64,000 bases of DNA from assembly GCF_011303755.1 (NCBI RefSeq), contig NZ_CP049885.1, positions 1,098,001 to 1,162,000 on the forward strand, written 5' to 3'. Positions within the stretch are counted from its first letter, which is position 1. Each line of letters begins with the position of its first letter. The position numbers and the translations under genes are program-made. The stretch comes from Acidovorax sp. HDW3. GTDB lineage: Bacteria; Pseudomonadota; Gammaproteobacteria; Burkholderiales; Burkholderiaceae_C. This document shows positions 17,446-26,423 of this stretch, one piece after another. Below the pieces are notes generated by a model. The model ran no database searches, was not told where the DNA came from, and saw only the letters and a program-made list of their open reading frames with translations.

Positions 17446-19671
17446 ATGGCGCATCCTGGCGACGACGTTTTCACCTACGCAAACGAAGAACCGGCCCCGC
17501 TTGCCGATGGCCCGGCGCCTGCGTCCGCCCCGGTGTGGCAGGTGCTGATCGTGGACGATGAGCCCGATGTGCACGCCGCCACGGTGCTGGCCCTCAAGGG
17601 CTTGCAGGTGCAGGGGCGGGCGCTGGCCTTCAGCCATGCCGAAAGCGCCGCCCAGGCGCGCGCCCTGCTGGCGCAGCGCCCGGACTTTGCCGTGGCCCTG
17701 ATCGACGTGGTGATGGAGAGCGACGACGCCGGCTTGCAGCTGGTGCGCCATATCCGCGAGGAGCTGGGCAACCTGGCGCTGCGCATCATCTTGCGCACCG
17801 GCCAGCCGGGCTACGCGCCAGAGATCGACACCATTGCCCGCTACGACATCAACGACTACAAAACCAAATCCGAGCTGACCCAGGTGCGGCTCTTTACCAG
17901 CCTGACCATGGCGCTGCGCTCGTATGCGCAGATTCGCCAGCTCCAAGCCGGGCGCCGGGGGCTGGAGAAAATTCTGGCCGCCACGGCAGTGCTGGGCCAA
18001 ACCATGGGGCTGCAGGCATTTGCCAGCGGCCTGGTCACGCAGCTGTGCGCGCTGCTCGATCTGCCCGAAGATGGCCTGGTCTGCGCCGCCGCCCAGGCCG
18101 ATGGGGGCGCGCGTGCGCCCTATGTGCTCGCCGCTGCAGGGCAGTACGGCGCATGGATGGGGCTGGCGCTGGCTGACGTGCCCGACCCGCGCGTACGCCA
18201 GGTGCTGCAGCAGACGCTGGCGCGGCGCGCGCATGGCTACGAATGCGGTGCCGGCTTGTTTTTTGACGGCGGGCGCGGCCTGGCCCTGGCTGCCTACGTG
18301 GACATCGCCAGGCCGCTGGAGGCGCTCGAACGCGGTCTGCTCGAAGTCTTTTGCAGCAACATCGCCGTCGCTTTCGAGAACCTGCAGCTGTACCTGCAGA
18401 TCAAGGAGCTGGCGTTTCATGACGCGCTGGTGGGCCTGCCCAACCGCAACGCCCTGGCCGCCGCGATTGATTTGCGCAGCCCAGAGCAGGACACGGTGGC
18501 GCTGCTGGACCTGGACAACTTTGCCGACATCAACAGCGTGCTCGACCCCAGCTACGGCGATGCCGTGCTGCAGGCCGTGGCGCAGCAGCTGCAAGCGTGC
18601 TTTGCGCCTAGCACCGTGGTCGCCCGCCTGGGCGGGGATTTGTTTGGCCTGCTGGGCACGGCCGCGCAGGTCACGCCCGAATGCATTGCCCAGGCGTTTG
18701 CCCAGCCGCTGGCCCTGGCCGAGGGCGAGCCGCTGCGCCTGTCGGTGACGGCGGGGCTGGTGCAACTCAATATCGACGGCGTCAGCGGTGGCGCAGCCGT
18801 GCTCAAAAACGCCAGTGCCGCACTCAAGCAGGCCAAGCGCTTTGCACGCGGCAAGGCGCTGTACTTTGAGGCGGCGCAGGCCGATGCTGCGCGCGAACGC
18901 ATTCAGCTGCTCAACCGCTTGCGCGCCTCGTTTTCCGAGGAACGGCTGTTTTTGCATTACCAGCCCTTTATTGCGCTGCGCACGGGCCGCGTCGTCGGCG
19001 CCGAATGCCTGCTGCGCTGGAAGAACGCACAGGGCCAGTTCGTGCCGCCCGACCGCTTCATTCCGCTGGCCGAGCAGTCGGGGCTGATGGTGCCCATTGG
19101 TGAATGGGTGGCGCGCACCGCGCTGGCGTGGCGCAAAAGCTTGGGGGACGCGGTGGCAGCCGATTTTCGTGTGGCCATCAACGTCTCGCACGTGCAGTTC
19201 GTCGAGCCCGATTTCGTGCCGCGCTTTCTGGCCATTTTGGACGAGGCGGGCGTGCCCGGGCCGCAGGTGGAGGTGGAGCTGACGGAGTCGGTGGCGATTG
19301 AAAACGTTGGCCAGCTCGCGCACAAGCTCGAACAGCTGCGCGCGCGCGGTATCCGTGTGGCCATGGACGACTTTGGCACGGGCTACTCCTCGCTGAGCAT
19401 CATCCAGGGGCTGCAACTCGACCGCCTCAAAATTGACCGCAGTTTTGTCAGCGGTGCGCAGGCCGAGGCCGGGGCGTTCGAGATTGCCCGCACCATCCTC
19501 ACCTTGGCGCGGCACCTGCACCTGGCGACGATTGCCGAGGGCATAGAAACCACGGCGCAGCGCGATGCCTTGCGCGGCGCCGGCTGCGAGGAGGGGCAGG
19601 GCTACTTGTTCTCGCCGCCGCTCGATGCGCAGGCTTTTCGCGATTGGCTGGCACAGCAGCCGCGCACTTGA
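17446..19671 (+). CDS. REC-DUF3369-GGDEF-EAL response regulator, probable c-di-GMP phosphodiesterase
   Basis: This 741-residue cytoplasmic signalling protein starts with a receiver domain (residues 30-150, phospho-acceptor Asp87 in ALIDVVM). A DUF3369 sensor region follows (about 160-320), then a GGDEF domain that is degenerate (GGDLF at the active site, so no cyclase activity expected). The EAL domain looks intact: ECLLRW in place of EALLRW, then AINVSHVQF, ELTES, DDFGTGYSS, KIDRSFV and EGIET. It should break down c-di-GMP when phosphorylated. A perfect AAAGGAGG ribosome site precedes ATG 17446. The histidine kinase 12 bases downstream is the likely partner. Confidence 0.9.
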   Translation: MAHPGDDVFTYANEEPAPLADGPAPASAPVWQVLIVDDEPDVHAATVLALKGLQVQGRALAFSHAESAAQARALLAQRPDFAVALIDVVMESDDAGLQLVRHIREELGNLALRIILRTGQPGYAPEIDTIARYDINDYKTKSELTQVRLFTSLTMALRSYAQIRQLQAGRRGLEKILAATAVLGQTMGLQAFASGLVTQLCALLDLPEDGLVCAAAQADGGARAPYVLAAAGQYGAWMGLALADVPDPRVRQVLQQTLARRAHGYECGAGLFFDGGRGLALAAYVDIARPLEALERGLLEVFCSNIAVAFENLQLYLQIKELAFHDALVGLPNRNALAAAIDLRSPEQDTVALLDLDNFADINSVLDPSYGDAVLQAVAQQLQACFAPSTVVARLGGDLFGLLGTAAQVTPECIAQAFAQPLALAEGEPLRLSVTAGLVQLNIDGVSGGAAVLKNASAALKQAKRFARGKALYFEAAQADAARERIQLLNRLRASFSEERLFLHYQPFIALRTGRVVGAECLLRWKNAQGQFVPPDRFIPLAEQSGLMVPIGEWVARTALAWRKSLGDAVAADFRVAINVSHVQFVEPDFVPRFLAILDEAGVPGPQVEVELTESVAIENVGQLAHKLEQLRARGIRVAMDDFGTGYSSLSIIQGLQLDRLKIDRSFVSGAQAEAGAFEIARTILTLARHLHLATIAEGIETTAQRDALRGAGCEEGQGYLFSPPLDAQAFRDWLAQQPRT

Positions 19672-19683
19672 AGGAGGGCCACC

Positions 19684-21360
19684 ATGGACTTAGCCGAGCA
19701 GCGCCTGGCCCATGTGCTCAAAGCCATGGCTGCAGGCATGTGGGAGTGGGAGGTGCAGACCGATGAATTGCGCCTCGATCCGCGCTGGGCGCAGATTTTG
19801 GGTTATGAGCTGGCAGAGCTCGAACCCATCAATGGCCGTACCTTTGTGCAGCTGTGCCACCCTGACGACCTGGCCGAAAGCGCCCGCCGCACCCAGGCCT
19901 GCTTGGAGGGGCATATCGACCAGTACCTGTGCGAGTCGCGGATGCGGCACAAGGACGGGCACTGGGTCTGGGTGCTCGACAGCGGCAGCGTTGCCGAGCG
20001 CGACGCCCAGGGCAGGCCGCTGAAAATGATTGGCGCGCGCCAGGACATCAGCCTGCGCAAGCAGGCGCAGGCGGCGCTGCACCAGCAGAGCGAGCGCTTT
20101 ATTGCGCTGGCGCGGGTGTCGAACACCGGGGTTTGGGAATGGGACCAGCACCAGCAGTACCTGTGGTGCAGCCCGGAGTACTTTTCCATGCTTGGGTACG
20201 ATCCGCAGGCGTATTCGCGCGAAGGCAGCCCCAATTTGCACGACACCTGGCTGGCGCTGCTGCACCCCGACGATGGCGCGCGCGCCAGCCAATGCTTTGC
20301 CGACTACCTGGCCGCCGGTGCGCCTGGCATGTACGAGAGCGAATTCCGGATGCGCCATGCCAACGGCGGCTGGGTGTGGATATGGTCGCGCGGCAGCGCG
20401 CTGCGCGACGCCCAGGGCCAGCCCATGGGCAAGGTCATGGGCACGCACATCAACATCAGCTCGCTCAAGGAAACGCAGGCACGCCTGGACGAGCTCAACG
20501 CCCATCTGGAGCAGCGCGTGAGCCAGCGCACCGCCGAGCTGCACGCGGCCCTGGAGCATTTGCGCCAGGCGCAGCAAGAGCTGCTGCAAAGCGAGAAGCT
20601 GGCGGCGTTGGGCGCCTTGGTGGCGGGGCTGGCGCACGAGCTCAACACCCCCATTGGCAACGCCGTCACGGTCGCCAGCACCCTGGTGCAGACGCACGCG
20701 CGTTTTGCTGACTTGGTGCAGGCGGGGCTCACCCGCAGCGCCATGGCCACCTACCTGGACGATGTGCGCGAGGGCGGGCAAATCATCGAGCGCAATCTGG
20801 CGCGGGCGGCGCAGCTCATAGGCAGCTTCAAGCAGCTGGCGGTGGACCAGACCAGCTCCCAGCGCCGGCGCTTTAGCCTCGATGAGCTGGTGCAGGAGAT
20901 CACCCTGGCCATGCGTCCGACGCTGCGCAAAACCCCGGTGCAGCTGCACACCGAAATAGCCCCCGCCCTAATCCTTGACAGCTACCCCGGCCCCCTGGGC
21001 CAGGTGCTGATGAACCTCATCAACAACGCCCTGGTGCACGCGTTTGACGGCGCCAGCAGCGGCCATATCCGCCTCACAGCCGCGCCCGAGGGAGGCGATG
21101 CCCTGCGCCTGGATGTGGCCGACGACGGCTGCGGCATTGCGCTGCAGAACCAGCAAAAAGTGTTTGACCCCTTCTTTACCACCCGCCTGGGCCAGGGGGG
21201 CTCGGGCCTGGGGCTGCACATCACCTACACCCTGGTCACGGGCGTGCTCGGCGGGCGCATTGCGCTGCACAGCCGCCTGGGGCAGGGCTGCTGCTTTACG
21301 CTGCACCTGCCGCTGCAGGCGCCGCGCACCGGGGGCGAAAACAATGCGGTTTTTACCTGA
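19684..21360 (+). CDS. PAS-PAS sensor histidine kinase
   Basis: A 558-residue kinase without membrane segments. Two PAS_3/PAC units (about 5-125 and 135-262) each contain a WVW..GS signature. A coiled coil (265-305), an H-box with His318 (GLAHELNTPIGN) and an HATPase domain follow, with N-box NLINNALVHAF, DDGCGI and GLGLHITY. It probably phosphorylates the upstream REC-EAL protein. The internal sensing suggests a cytoplasmic or redox cue, but no cofactor residues can be named. An AAGGAGG ribosome site precedes ATG 19684. The TGA stop is the first part of a palindromic repeat element. Confidence 0.9.
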   Translation: MDLAEQRLAHVLKAMAAGMWEWEVQTDELRLDPRWAQILGYELAELEPINGRTFVQLCHPDDLAESARRTQACLEGHIDQYLCESRMRHKDGHWVWVLDSGSVAERDAQGRPLKMIGARQDISLRKQAQAALHQQSERFIALARVSNTGVWEWDQHQQYLWCSPEYFSMLGYDPQAYSREGSPNLHDTWLALLHPDDGARASQCFADYLAAGAPGMYESEFRMRHANGGWVWIWSRGSALRDAQGQPMGKVMGTHINISSLKETQARLDELNAHLEQRVSQRTAELHAALEHLRQAQQELLQSEKLAALGALVAGLAHELNTPIGNAVTVASTLVQTHARFADLVQAGLTRSAMATYLDDVREGGQIIERNLARAAQLIGSFKQLAVDQTSSQRRRFSLDELVQEITLAMRPTLRKTPVQLHTEIAPALILDSYPGPLGQVLMNLINNALVHAFDGASSGHIRLTAAPEGGDALRLDVADDGCGIALQNQQKVFDPFFTTRLGQGGSGLGLHITYTLVTGVLGGRIALHSRLGQGCCFTLHLPLQAPRTGGENNAVFT

Positions 21361-21474
21361 TTAGCGACCTGGCTCAGACACGCCCCGTTCGCCCTGAGCT
21401 TGGCCTGTCCTGAGCTTGCCGAAGGGCTCAGCCCGAACGGATGGGGGTAAACATCTGGGGTAGATTGCCAATCA
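21358..21474. repeat. Palindromic MITE-like element, copy 1, supplies a stop codon
   Basis: The 117-base element begins TGATTAGCGACCTGGCTCAGA and ends with ATCTGGGGTAGATTGCCAATCA, an imperfect inverted copy. Inside lie CGCCCTGAGCTT, GCCGAAGGGCTCAGCCCGAACGG and GGGGTAAACATCTG. A second copy is at 63752-63882. The TGA of the element is the stop codon of the kinase gene. Confidence 0.75.
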
Positions 21475-21487
21475 GGTGTTTTTCCGC

Positions 21488-21540
21488 CTTGAGCCTTTCT
21501 GAATAAGCGCGAGTAGCTATTGAATTGATAGCGTTTTGCC
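21488..21540. repeat. Dispersed hairpin repeat, diverged copy
   Basis: The sequence CTTTCTGAATAAGCGCGAGTAGCTATTGAATTGATAGCG resembles the copy at 61434-61490 (GGATAAGCGCGAGAAGCTATCAAATAAATAGC). It lies between the MITE-like element and the nuclease gene stop. Confidence 0.6.
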
Positions 21541-21554
21541 TGCGCCGTGGCGCC

Positions 21555-21983
21555 TCAATGCCCCCGGCCATAGCGCTGGCGGTAGCTCCAGGGGGGCTGG
21601 GGGCGGGTCTGTACCCACAGGCCTCGGTGTTCCATGCGGGCCTGTGCCTGCAGGGGCTGCAGGTACTCAAAACCGTGGGCGTAGGGCGTGTACACCCAGG
21701 CCAGGCCGGCGCGCAGCTGGGTGCTGGCCACGTCCTGGCCTTGGCAGCTGACTTGGGCCACGGTGCGCCCGTACTTGTCTTTTTCGAGCGGGGTGATGTG
21801 TGCACGTTGTTGCCAGCACAGCAGCGTCAGGCGGCTGCGGGCCTCTGGGCCAAAGCGCTGGCGGCGTTCGGGAGCGTCGATGGCGGCGATGCGTACCTGC
21901 ATTTTTTGCAGGCCGCAGCGTGCGGTCAGGGTGTCGCCATCGGCAACGGCGATGACGAGGCAGAGCAAGGCAGTGGCAGACAC
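21555..21983 (-). CDS. Small thermonuclease (staphylococcal nuclease-like)
   Basis: This 142-residue SNase-fold nuclease should cut DNA or RNA at the phosphodiester bond with calcium. Active-site residues are visible: DGDTL, the Arg and Glu in VRIAAIDAPE, and the second Arg in KYGRTVAQV. A hydrophobic start (LLCLVIAVA) looks like a signal peptide that runs straight into the DGDTL motif. I use GTG 21983; the frame is open upstream but has no ATG. The start lies 26 bases from the rluE stop. Secretion is inferred. Confidence 0.82.
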   Translation of the reverse strand: MSATALLCLVIAVADGDTLTARCGLQKMQVRIAAIDAPERRQRFGPEARSRLTLLCWQQRAHITPLEKDKYGRTVAQVSCQGQDVASTQLRAGLAWVYTPYAHGFEYLQPLQAQARMEHRGLWVQTRPQPPWSYRQRYGRGH

Positions 21984-22008
21984 AGCAAATAAAGAAAGGC
22001 AAGGCGGA

Positions 22009-22545
22009 TCAGTCGGCGCGGGCCCAGGCGCCGGGGGCCAGATCGCCCAGTTGGTAGGGGCCGATGGCCACGCGCACCAGGCGCAGCGTGGGGTGGCCGA
22101 CGGCAGCCGTCATGCGCCGCACCTGGCGGTTGCGGCCTTCGCGGATCACCAGCTCCAGCCAGGCGGTGGGGATGTGCTGGCGCTGGCGGATGGGCGGGTT
22201 GCGCGGTGCCAGTGGTGGCTCGGCGGGCAGCAGGCGCGCGCGTGCCGGGCGGGTCGGGCCGTCGTTGAGCAGCACGCCCTGGGCGAGCTGTTGCAGCGCC
22301 TGGGCGCTGGGGATGCCTTCGACCTGCGCCCAGTAGGTTTTCTCCATCTTGTGGCGCGGGTCGGCAATGTGCGCTTGCAGCGCGCCGTTGCTGGTGAGCA
22401 GCAGCAGGCCTTCGCTGTCGGCGTCGAGGCGGCCAGCGGCGTAGAAACCGGGCAGATCGAGATAGTCGCGCAGGCCCTGCCAGCGCCCCTCGGGCGTGAA
22501 CTGGCTGAGCACGCCGTAGGGTTTGTTGAAACGCACCAGCTCCAA
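22009..22545 (-). CDS. rluE: 23S rRNA pseudouridine synthase, RluE type
   Basis: This small pseudouridine synthase isomerises a uridine in 23S rRNA (U2457 in E. coli). The 178 residues show the family start FNKPYGVLSQFT, the catalytic Asp41 in GRLDADSEGLL and the REGRNRQVRRM motif. There is no N-terminal S4 domain, as expected for RluE. Its start is 13 bases downstream of the stop of the lipoprotein gene, so the three minus-strand genes may be transcribed together. Confidence 0.9.
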   Translation of the reverse strand: MELVRFNKPYGVLSQFTPEGRWQGLRDYLDLPGFYAAGRLDADSEGLLLLTSNGALQAHIADPRHKMEKTYWAQVEGIPSAQALQQLAQGVLLNDGPTRPARARLLPAEPPLAPRNPPIRQRQHIPTAWLELVIREGRNRQVRRMTAAVGHPTLRLVRVAIGPYQLGDLAPGAWARAD

Positions 22546-22558
22546 GGTCTAGGCCCGT

Positions 22559-23314
22559 TCAGCGCTCGCTGGCCGATTCGACCACCAGGTCGAGCACGTA
22601 GGCGTAACGCGGTGCGTCGGCCGGTTGCGGCGCGCCGGCGGCTTGCGCCGGGTAGCGCTGCAGGCGCAGCACGTTGCGCACGCCGGCCTGGTGCTGGTAG
22701 CCCTCGATGCTGGCGTAGAAGGCCTGCCACTCGCCGCTGCCCTGGCGCAGGCCCTGCGCGTTGTAGTGCAGCTCGCGCACGCGCAGGCACTGCGCCTGCG
22801 GCATCAGCGGGTGGTTGCAGGCCACGGTCTGGGCCGCCACTTCGAGGAAGATGCGCTCGCCCGGGCCGCCAAAGCGCGTTGCCGGCGTCGGCTGGCCGCC
22901 CAGCTGCCACTGGCTGCCGTCGGCAAACGTCAGTTGCAGCTGCGGCGCGCTGGCGCCGCCGCTGATGGCGTAGCTGCGCAGCTGCGGCAGCTGGGCCAGC
23001 ACGCGCTGTTCGAGTTGCATCAACGCGGCGTCGGGGCAGGCGCGCAGCGTGGCCATGGGTGCGCCCAGCTGCAGGCGATGGCCCTCGGCCTGGTAGGGGG
23101 CGCTGGCCTGGTTGCACAGCTGCGACAGGGCCAGGCGCTGGCCGTCAAAGTGCAGCTGCAGCGGCGCCTGGCCAGGCAGGCGCCAGGCGGGGGTTTGCAT
23201 GTTCCAGGTGTAGGCCTGCAGGGTATCGGCGTTGGCCGCCGGTGTGGCCGGGGTGGTGCTGCAGGCGCTGAGCGTCCAGGCCGCCAGGGGGATGAGGAGT
23301 GCGAGAGGTTTCAT
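22559..23314 (-). CDS. META/DUF4377-domain lipoprotein
   Basis: A 251-residue envelope lipoprotein with a lipobox (LSAC, Cys at about residue 19 after ATG 23314). The first half resembles META (HslJ-like) domains, seen in QLHFDGQRLALSQLCNQASAPY. The second half resembles DUF4377, seen in ERIFLEVAAQTVACNHPLMPQAQCLRVRE and a final SIEGYQHQAGVRNVLRLQRY. Both are domains of unknown or stress-related function in bacterial envelopes. I chose ATG 23314 rather than the in-frame start 36 bases upstream because the signal peptide begins there. Confidence 0.8.
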   Translation of the reverse strand: MKPLALLIPLAAWTLSACSTTPATPAANADTLQAYTWNMQTPAWRLPGQAPLQLHFDGQRLALSQLCNQASAPYQAEGHRLQLGAPMATLRACPDAALMQLEQRVLAQLPQLRSYAISGGASAPQLQLTFADGSQWQLGGQPTPATRFGGPGERIFLEVAAQTVACNHPLMPQAQCLRVRELHYNAQGLRQGSGEWQAFYASIEGYQHQAGVRNVLRLQRYPAQAAGAPQPADAPRYAYVLDLVVESASER

Positions 23315-23345
23315 ACAGCGCTTGGATGGTGGCAGGGCGTAAAAA

Positions 23346-23589
23346 TTCAACCTAAATCCGGCAGTTGGATGCGCCCGTCAGTGCTGTGATGGGTGTGCCA
23401 GGCAAGGCGAGAGGACGCCGCGCACTCCTGTGCGCAAGGACGAGCAACGCAGCATGGCGCGGCCAGCACGGTGCTGGCGGGTGCATAGCGCTCTCACCCA
23501 ATAAGTGAAGCCTGCCGGAGCCAAAAATGTCAAAGCGCATAAGGTGTTATTGAGGGTTGCAAGCGATCAACTGCCGGATTTAGGTTCAA
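23346..23589. repeat. 244-base MITE-like element with 22-base terminal inverted repeats
   Basis: The left end (23346-23367, TTCAACCTAAATCCGGCAGTTG) is an almost exact inverted copy of the right end (23568-23589), with one mismatch. The interior holds no gene. The right end contains the TGA stop (23588-23586) of the minus-strand M23 peptidase gene, so the element sets that gene's 3' end. Confidence 0.8.
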
Positions 23590-24461
23590 AGAAACAGCGC
23601 CGGATCGACCATGCAGCGGTTGAGCATCACGCCCCAGTGCAGGTGCGGCCCGGTGACGCGGCCCGTGGCGCCGACGGCGCCCAGCACCGCGCCGGCGGCC
23701 AGCGCCTGGCCGGGGGCGACGTCGATGCGGCTCAGGTGGCAGTACAGGGTGAGCAGGCCGCCGCCGTGGTCGAGCCAGACGGTCTGGCCGTTGAAAAAGT
23801 AGTCGCCGGTGTCGAGCACGCGCCCAGCCAGCGGCGCGGCAATGGGCGTGCCGCTGGGCGCGGCGATGTCCATGCCGCTGTGCGGGTTGCGCGCCTGGCC
23901 GTTGAACACGCGGCGCAGGCCAAAAGAGCTCGAACGCCGCCCGGGCACGGGCGCGGCCATGGCCAGCTGTGTGGGCAGCGGTTGGCTGAAGGTGGCCATG
24001 ACCTGGCGCTGGTGCGCGCGCTCGCGCTCGTAGCGGGCGTTGTCCTCGGGCGAGAGATCGACCGTGCGCGGCGCGACCGAGAGGCGCTGCTCGGCGTACT
24101 GCTTGGCCTGCACCGTATAGCTGATGGGCTGCGCCCGGCCATCGGCCTGCTGCACCTCGATATGGCCGGGGCCCACGGGGGCGGCCAGGGGCAGGCCCAG
24201 CAGCGCCGTCCAGCCCTCGGGCTGGCCGAGCACCAGCAGCGGCACGCGTTCGTCCTCGTGCGTGGTGAAAGCCTGCGGCGCCTGCGCTGCCGGGCCCAGG
24301 GGCAGCAGCAGCAGGCCGCCGGGCACGGCCAGCGGGCGCGGCCAGCCTGGGGGGCGCTGCGCGTTGGCACCAGCGGCTGCGGTGAGGGGCGCGGCGGCCC
24401 AGGGCAGGGCCAGGGCGGCGCCGGCGCCCAGCAGGGCGCGGCGCGAGAGGGGCGGGGCCAT
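23586..24461 (-). CDS. M23-family zinc metallopeptidase (LytM-like)
   Basis: A 291-residue putative peptidoglycan endopeptidase or LytM factor. The N-terminus has a twin-arginine-like signal (SRRALLGAGAALAL). The LytM domain (about 175-291) shows the zinc ligands in HSGMD and HLHWG plus the histidine in YCHLS, so it should be catalytically active. The ATG at 24461 overlaps the ygfZ stop by one base. The last codon and stop are formed by the end of a repeat element. Length and fold are normal for the family. Confidence 0.9.
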   Translation of the reverse strand: MAPPLSRRALLGAGAALALPWAAAPLTAAAGANAQRPPGWPRPLAVPGGLLLLPLGPAAQAPQAFTTHEDERVPLLVLGQPEGWTALLGLPLAAPVGPGHIEVQQADGRAQPISYTVQAKQYAEQRLSVAPRTVDLSPEDNARYERERAHQRQVMATFSQPLPTQLAMAAPVPGRRSSSFGLRRVFNGQARNPHSGMDIAAPSGTPIAAPLAGRVLDTGDYFFNGQTVWLDHGGGLLTLYCHLSRIDVAPGQALAAGAVLGAVGATGRVTGPHLHWGVMLNRCMVDPALFL

Positions 24462-25375
24462 CAAATGTCGTCGCGCAAGGGGTAGGGCAGGCTGCCGAGG
24501 GTGAGCTGCGCCGCGCCGGCGTGCAGCGCAGCCTGGGCGGCGCTGGTTTGCAGCACCACCAGCGCGTCCCAGCCGCCGCCGGGAGCGGGGGCGGCTTGCG
24601 CCACCTGGCCCACGGGTTGTTCGGCGTCGTCGGGGGTGAAAATTTCAGCGCCCACGGGCAGTTCGGCGTCGGCGTGCGCAAGATAGGTGCGGCGCTTGAG
24701 CTGGCCCCGGAACTGGCTGCGCGCCACCACCTCCTGGCCGGGGTAGCAGCCTTTTTTGAAGTTCACGCCGTCGATGGATTCGTAGTTGAGCATCTGCGGC
24801 ACGAAGGCGTCGGTGAGCGCGGCGCACAGCGTGACCACGCCCGACTGCACCTCGCCCCAGGCCCACAGCGCAGGCGCCAGGGCGGCGCCGCTGGGCGCGG
24901 GCGTGTCTGCCGGCGCCAGCCACAGGCCGCGCGGCTGGCCGCAGGCGGGGTAGAGGTGGACCAGGTTTGCAGCATCAAAATCGGCTTTGGCCCAGGCGGG
25001 TTTTGCGCTACCAGCTATCGAAATAAGAGCATCTCCGGCCAGGCCCCAGAGCTGGAAGTCGGCGCTGGCGTCGTGCAGCTGCACCTTGGCGCGCAGCACG
25101 AACATGGCCAGGCGCTTGAGCGTGGCCGCGAGCAGGTCGCGCGAGCACACCAGCAGGTAGTCCTCGGGGCCGCGCTGCCAGGCGATGAAGCTGGCCAACA
25201 TGCGCCCCTTGGGCGTGAGGTAGGCCGCCAGGCGTGCCTGGTGCGGGGGTAAAAGGGCGAAATCCTGGGTCAGCTGGCCGTGCAAAAAGCGGCCAGCATC
25301 GGCGCCTTGGGCGCGGATCACGCCCAGGGCGGGCAGGGGGGTGATGCCGTTCAGGGGCAGGGGCGGGACAGTCAT
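24461..25375 (-). CDS. ygfZ: Folate-binding protein YgfZ (iron-sulfur cluster assembly factor)
   Basis: YgfZ is a tetrahydrofolate-binding GcvT-fold protein that helps assemble or repair Fe-S clusters. The 304 residues contain the diagnostic KGCYPGQEVVAR motif, near residue 208, and the usual N-terminal HGQLTQDFALL. A stretch near residues 117-135 (ISIAGSAKPAWAKADFDA) is encoded by a diverged copy of the dispersed hairpin repeat. The ATG (25375) lies in a head-to-head overlap with possible mltG starts. Confidence 0.92.
   Translation of the reverse strand: MTVPPLPLNGITPLPALGVIRAQGADAGRFLHGQLTQDFALLPPHQARLAAYLTPKGRMLASFIAWQRGPEDYLLVCSRDLLAATLKRLAMFVLRAKVQLHDASADFQLWGLAGDALISIAGSAKPAWAKADFDAANLVHLYPACGQPRGLWLAPADTPAPSGAALAPALWAWGEVQSGVVTLCAALTDAFVPQMLNYESIDGVNFKKGCYPGQEVVARSQFRGQLKRRTYLAHADAELPVGAEIFTPDDAEQPVGQVAQAAPAPGGGWDALVVLQTSAAQAALHAGAAQLTLGSLPYPLRDDI
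24973..25027 (-). repeat. Diverged hairpin repeat inside ygfZ
   Basis: On the plus strand the stretch reads AAAATCGGCTTTGGCCCAGG, then TTTTGCGCTACCAGCTATCGAAATAA. It shares the AAAAT.GGCT start and the GCGCTA.CAGCTAT..AATAA end with copy 42811-42863. It is read through in the ygfZ frame. Confidence 0.5.
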
Positions 25376-25424
25376 GGCCAGCGATTATCATCCCCGGCTC
25401 TACACATTTTGGGCAGCAGGGCTT

Positions 25425-26423
25425 GTGCGTCGTTTATTGCTTTGGTTGGTGCTGGTACTGATGGGCCTGGCGGCGCTGGGCGCGGCAGGCGCCTGGTGGC
25501 TGCAGCAGCCGCTGGATCTGGGCGGCGCGCAGGCGCTCGAATTGGAGATCGAGCCCGGCACGGCGCCGCGCACCGTCGCGCGTGCCGTGGTGCAGGCCGG
25601 GGTGCGTACCGATGCGCGCCTGCTCTACGCCTGGTTCCGCGTCTCGGGGCAAGACCGCCAGATCCGCGCCGGCAACTACGAAATCACCCCCGGCACCACG
25701 CCCTACGGCCTGCTGCAAAAGCTCGCGCGTGGCGAGGAAAGCCTGCGTGCGCTGACCCTGGTCGAAGGCTGGAGCTGGCGCCAGGTGCGCGCCGCCCTGG
25801 CACGCGAAGACGGCCTGCGCCACGACAGCCAGGACCTGAGCGATGCGCAGCTGATGGCGCAACTGGACCGCGCCGGCGTCGCGCCCGAGGGCCGTTTCTT
25901 CCCCGACACCTATGCCTACGCCAAGGGCAGCAGCGAACTGGCGCTGCTGCGCCGCGCGCTGCACGCCATGGACCGGCGCCTGGAAGCGGCCTGGGCGCTG
26001 CGCAGCGCCGACAGCCCGCTCAAAACCCCGGACGAGGCGTTGATCCTGGCGAGCATCGTCGAAAAAGAAACCGGCCAGGCGGCCGACCGGGGGCAGATTG
26101 CCGGCGTGTTTGCCAACCGCCTGCGCCAGGGGATGCTGCTGCAGACCGATCCGAGCGTGATCTACGGCCTGGGTGAGAAATTCGACGGCAACCTGCGCAA
26201 GCGCGACCTGCAGACCGATCACGCCTGGAACACCTACACCCGCGCCGGCCTGCCGCCAACGCCGATTGCCATGCCGGGCAAGGCGGCGTTGCTGGCAGCG
26301 GTACAGCCGCAGGCCACGCGCGCGCTGTACTTCGTCGCCCGGGGCGACGGCAGCAGCCAGTTCAGCGCCACGCTCGAAGAGCACAACCGCGCCGTCAACC
26401 GCTACCAAAGGGGGCAGAAATGA
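25425..26423 (+). CDS. mltG: Endolytic murein transglycosylase MltG
   Basis: MltG cuts nascent peptidoglycan strands at the membrane. With GTG 25425 the protein is 332 residues: an N-terminal membrane anchor ([18 protein letters not shown]), a LysM-like subdomain with [10 protein letters not shown], and a YceG domain. Family landmarks are the catalytic Glu in ASIVEKETG, the segment with [11 protein letters not shown], and YNTY-like [17 protein letters not shown] 25374 would add 17 residues and is the alternative start. It overlaps tmk by four bases, a common pairing. Confidence 0.92.
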   Translation: MRRLLLWLVLVLMGLAALGAAGAWWLQQPLDLGGAQALELEIEPGTAPRTVARAVVQAGVRTDARLLYAWFRVSGQDRQIRAGNYEITPGTTPYGLLQKLARGEESLRALTLVEGWSWRQVRAALAREDGLRHDSQDLSDAQLMAQLDRAGVAPEGRFFPDTYAYAKGSSELALLRRALHAMDRRLEAAWALRSADSPLKTPDEALILASIVEKETGQAADRGQIAGVFANRLRQGMLLQTDPSVIYGLGEKFDGNLRKRDLQTDHAWNTYTRAGLPPTPIAMPGKAALLAAVQPQATRALYFVARGDGSSQFSATLEEHNRAVNRYQRGQK

